Origin: Paenibacillus brevis
GTDB lineage: Bacteria; Bacillota; Bacilli; Paenibacillales; Paenibacillaceae
Reading direction: 5' to 3'
Length of the DNA stretch: 64,000 nucleotides
Assembly (NCBI RefSeq): GCF_018919145.1
Contig: NZ_JAHLQJ010000005.1
Span: 1 to 64,000 of the forward strand
Position numbers and translations under genes: made by a program
Part shown: positions 60,502 through 64,000 of the stretch, piece by piece
How the letters are laid out: every line of letters starts with the position of its first letter
How positions within the stretch are numbered: the stretch's first letter is position 1
Notes under the pieces: generated by a model
Told to the model about the DNA's origin: nothing
Databases searched by the model: none
What the model saw: the letters and a program-made list of their open reading frames with translations, nothing else

Positions 60502-60890
60502 GTGCCGAAAAGCACTAAAATGATTGGTGGGCGGCTCGGGCGGCGAAATAAATGCCAAAAGGCATTAAAATTGCTGGCATGGGCGTTCGTGCGGCGAAAT
60601 AAGTGCCAAAAGGCATTAAAATCGCTGGCGTGGGCGTTCATGCGGCGAAATAAATGCCAAAAGGCATTAAAATTGCTGGCATGGGCGTTCGTGCGGCGAA
60701 ATAAGTGCCAAAAGGCATTAAAATCGCTGGCGTGGGCGTTCATGCGGCGAAATAAATGCCAAAAGGCATTAAAATTGCTGGCATGGGCGTTCGTGCGGCG
60801 AAATAAGTGCCAAAAGGCATTAAAATCGCTGGCGTGGACGTTCATGCGGCGGAATCCGCTGCTGGAGCCGGACCGAGCTTATTTTAGTGA
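60502..60890. repeat. 51-bp tandem repeat array, right locus (seven units)
   Basis: Units start at 60502 (degenerate, 50 bp), 60552, 60603, 60654, 60705, 60756 and 60807, with a decaying eighth. Two unit types alternate (ATGCC... and GTGCC... with TTGCTGGCATGGG or TCGCTGGCGTGGG), so the true higher-order unit is 102 bp, nearly identical three times. Because 51 is divisible by three, both strands stay open: 146 residues rightward (17-residue period, RRNKCQKALKLLAWAFV) and 139 residues leftward (HASNFNAFWHLFRRTNA). No convincing ribosome binding site; I treat it as a non-coding minisatellite. Confidence 0.9.
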
Positions 60891-60903
60891 CAAATGCAGC
60901 TAA

Positions 60904-60998
60904 AGCTTAGAGGTTTGCCAAAACCAGCAAGCATGGAGGTAGGACGGCTTTTCTCTCGCCCATAATTTGATTAAGAAAGCCGCAGTTGGACGCAAAAA
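60904..60998. other. Short intergenic stretch after the repeat array
   Basis: About 95 bp of A/G-rich sequence between the array and the metY terminator. I see nothing recognisable. Confidence 0.3.
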
Positions 60999-61045
60999 GA
61001 AACCAAGGAATCAAGCGAGAGAAGGCCGCTTAGCTCCTTGGTTTC
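60999..61045 (-). terminator. Hairpin downstream of metY
   Basis: GAAACCAAGGA (60999-61009) and TCCTTGGTTTC (61035-61045) form perfect 11-bp arms around a 25-base loop with inner GC pairing. It lies 68 bp after the metY stop. Confidence 0.65.
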
Positions 61046-61112
61046 TAAATGAATATCACTCTGTTTTGTTATTAAGGGTGTACAAAATTTTAGGGACACC
61101 CTCTTAATTGGA

Positions 61113-62468
<1,356 letters not shown>

Positions 62469-62518
62469 TCACAGAATGTTCAATTTGGAAATAGTAAATC
62501 CGATAATTTTTGTATGAA

Positions 62519-62573
62519 TTAAAAAAATAAAAAAACGGAGCCGATGAGAACACAATGATTCCCGCAGCTCCGG
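62519..62573 (-). terminator. Terminator of the flavocytochrome-type gene
   Basis: On the minus strand CGGAGC ... GCTCCG arms enclose a 25-base loop and are followed by TTTTTTTATTTTTTT. It lies 20 bp after the stop. Confidence 0.8.
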
Positions 62574-62593
62574 CGTTACAGTCATGCTATAAA

Positions 62594-64000
62594 TTATTGA
62601 TTCAAGGCACCTGCCGCTGCGCTTTCGCCTCCGAGTCTCCCCGAAGTAAAGGCATATCCAAGCCCGACGCCATTTCCTACATACGTATCGTTGAAGAGGA
62701 CGCCTTCGGATTCCAACCCTACAGCATACAACCCCTTCACAGGGACCCGGCTATCATTAAGAACCTGGAATTTCGTATTCACGAGTAACCCGCCTACAGA
62801 GCCCAGGTTATTAATTTCAGCTACGACTGCATAGTAAGGGCCTTCCTCGCCCATCGGCTCCAAATATTCCTTCGCCTTGCCGAACTCGCTGTCTACGCCG
62901 CTCTCCGTTGCCTCCACGTAACTATTGAACGCATCCTTGAAGACCTCCACATCCATACCCGCGTTGGTCGCAAGCTCTTCAATCGTATTTCCCTTGAATC
63001 CGTCACCGCTGGCCACCATAGCGTCAAATACTTGCTCCGCATTAGTCCATGGATTCTCCAATGTGAACTGGTCCGCGAAATCAGCATAGAATTCCGGCGG
63101 CATGCCCGGAAGCTTAGGCGCGTTTACGCCTGTCATCCCTTTCGCTGCCAGCGCATCCAGCTGGGACTGCGATACGATAACCAGATGATATGCTCCATTG
63201 AAAGCACTTGTGTTAGCTGCTGCAACAGCCGTCAATGTAGCCGCCTCGTCCCGGAATCTCGCACCGGACGGGCCAACGTTCATGAAATTCGGCAAGTAGG
63301 TCGTCATCACCGGATAGCTTGCCTCAAAGGAGGTGAATTCCTTTTTCAGATTGCCGGTCGCTCTTGCCAAGGTCTGGTGAAGCATTTGTCCGCCGAAATT
63401 GTCCGGCACCTTGGCTCCAGCCTCCCAGGACATTTTCAAGCCTTCGCCAATGTTCTGTCCGAGGCCGCCATTGACCCCTTCAAATCCAAAGCTTTCTTTA
63501 ACCATTTCCTTGTTCCCGGCATAGCCGCCAGTCGCCATGATGACACTCTTGGCCGAGATTTCCAGCGTTGTTCCGTCTTTCTTCTCGGCTACCACACCTG
63601 TAACAGCACCATCAGCGCCAGTCATCAGCTTCTTGGCTGTTGTCTCCGTCAGGACTTGTCCGTCATGCTGCTCAACCGACTCGGCGAGCATAGCCCGCAG
63701 CAAGGTTTCCCGTGTCTCATAAGCAGGAAGCATATGCAATTGCTCACCGCCGAAATTAATGAAGGTGGTATTATAGCCCTTTTGATTCAACCAATCATAG
63801 GTTTCACCGGACTTGGTCACATATTGCCGGATGGCGGCCGCATCGACTCTCCAGTGATTATCAACGATCCAGTCAGCGATCTCCGTCTCAACCGCAACCT
63901 TCACATCATTTTCAAGCGCAACCGAGGAATTATAGAACTTCCCTGCCCAGGACAGGTTACTCGCGCCCCCGATTACGGCCGTCTTCTCAATAATAATAAC
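62594..64000 (-). CDS. FAD-dependent fumarate/urocanate reductase-type oxidoreductase (5'-truncated by window)
   Basis: At least 468 residues in frame from the window edge (position 64000) to the stop. The first visible part, VIIIEKTAVIGGASNLSWAG, is a FAD_binding_2 segment (the GGASN motif follows the missing dinucleotide-binding fold). Others: ESFGFEGVNGGLGQNIGEGL, GPSGARFRDEAATLTAV, NLGSVGGLLVNTKFQVLNDS and the C-terminal FNDTYVGNGVGLGYAFTSGR typical of flavocytochrome c/fumarate reductase subunits. No FMN-attachment domain is visible in this part. Substrate and true start lie outside. Confidence 0.88.
   Translation of the reverse strand, partial: VIIIEKTAVIGGASNLSWAGKFYNSSVALENDVKVAVETEIADWIVDNHWRVDAAAIRQYVTKSGETYDWLNQKGYNTTFINFGGEQLHMLPAYETRETLLRAMLAESVEQHDGQVLTETTAKKLMTGADGAVTGVVAEKKDGTTLEISAKSVIMATGGYAGNKEMVKESFGFEGVNGGLGQNIGEGLKMSWEAGAKVPDNFGGQMLHQTLARATGNLKKEFTSFEASYPVMTTYLPNFMNVGPSGARFRDEAATLTAVAAANTSAFNGAYHLVIVSQSQLDALAAKGMTGVNAPKLPGMPPEFYADFADQFTLENPWTNAEQVFDAMVASGDGFKGNTIEELATNAGMDVEVFKDAFNSYVEATESGVDSEFGKAKEYLEPMGEEGPYYAVVAEINNLGSVGGLLVNTKFQVLNDSRVPVKGLYAVGLESEGVLFNDTYVGNGVGLGYAFTSGRLGGESAAAGALNQ

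Noticed and set aside
60502..60890. CRISPR array
   Set aside because: Repeats are 20 bp with 31 bp between, but the spacers are themselves near-identical within two alternating types, and no cas genes are near. This is a minisatellite.
60463..60903. 146-residue repetitive protein gene
   Set aside because: The frame follows from a 51-bp unit; the opposite strand is open as well. There is no credible ribosome binding site or start context.

Overview
The window looks like chromosomal DNA of an endospore-forming, low-GC Gram-positive bacterium, most probably Paenibacillus or a close relative. The evidence is a YyaC-type spore protein, YtxH/YflT/DUF1128/DUF948 proteins, a SigB cassette of the B. 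cereus RsbK/RsbM/RsbY type, cytochrome bd with a CydS-like peptide, strong AGGAGG ribosome binding sites and many Rho-independent hairpins. I saw no rRNA, tRNA, prophage or CRISPR array. The only recognisable insertion sequence is one TnpB-only IS605-type element.

Layout: 0-12.9 kb holds housekeeping and conserved genes: IDEAL-domain protein, MBL hydrolase, thioredoxin-like protein, DedA, O-antigen-ligase-type membrane protein, methyltransferase, hydrolase, YyaC, pirin, asparaginase and YtxH. 12.9-23 kb is one long leftward operon: REC-PP2C phosphatase (RsbY-like), large hybrid kinase (RsbK-like), CheR methyltransferase (RsbM-like), a second hybrid kinase, RsbV, RsbW, SigB and a CorA-type transporter. 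23-25 kb carries small stress-type genes. Three SigB-like promoters (GTTTC...GGGTAA type) were found there, and a fourth in front of pirin. 25-31 kb holds an NlpC/P60 hydrolase, a chemoreceptor and a CDF metal exporter. 31-36.5 kb has an ABC-F protein, then an XRE-TPR regulator with a YxlE/YxlF/YxlG-like ABC module.

36.6-44.9 kb is a carbohydrate locus: a divergent GntR/LacI-type regulator, a CUT1 importer and two tandem GH2 glycosidases, with a cre-like site and a palindromic operator candidate. 45.9-48.6 kb is a cytochrome bd operon that includes two 36-residue membrane peptides, one at each end. 48.8-55.1 kb has a CvfC-like HEAT protein, a response regulator/kinase/ABC exporter operon ending in a 57-residue membrane peptide, and a secreted transglutaminase-like protein. 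55.2-56.7 kb is the IS605-type TnpB element. 57-64 kb has thioredoxin reductase, a P1B-4 metal ATPase behind two Fur-box-like sites, O-acetylhomoserine sulfhydrylase and a truncated flavocytochrome-type oxidoreductase.

Two repeat families stand out. One is a MITE-like element of about 130-250 bp with about 19-bp terminal inverted repeats, in three complete copies, one truncated copy and one remnant. One copy supplies the last codons and stop of the CDF transporter. The other is a 51-bp tandem repeat built on the hairpin motif GTGCCAAAAGGCATTAAAAT, present at both ends of the window.
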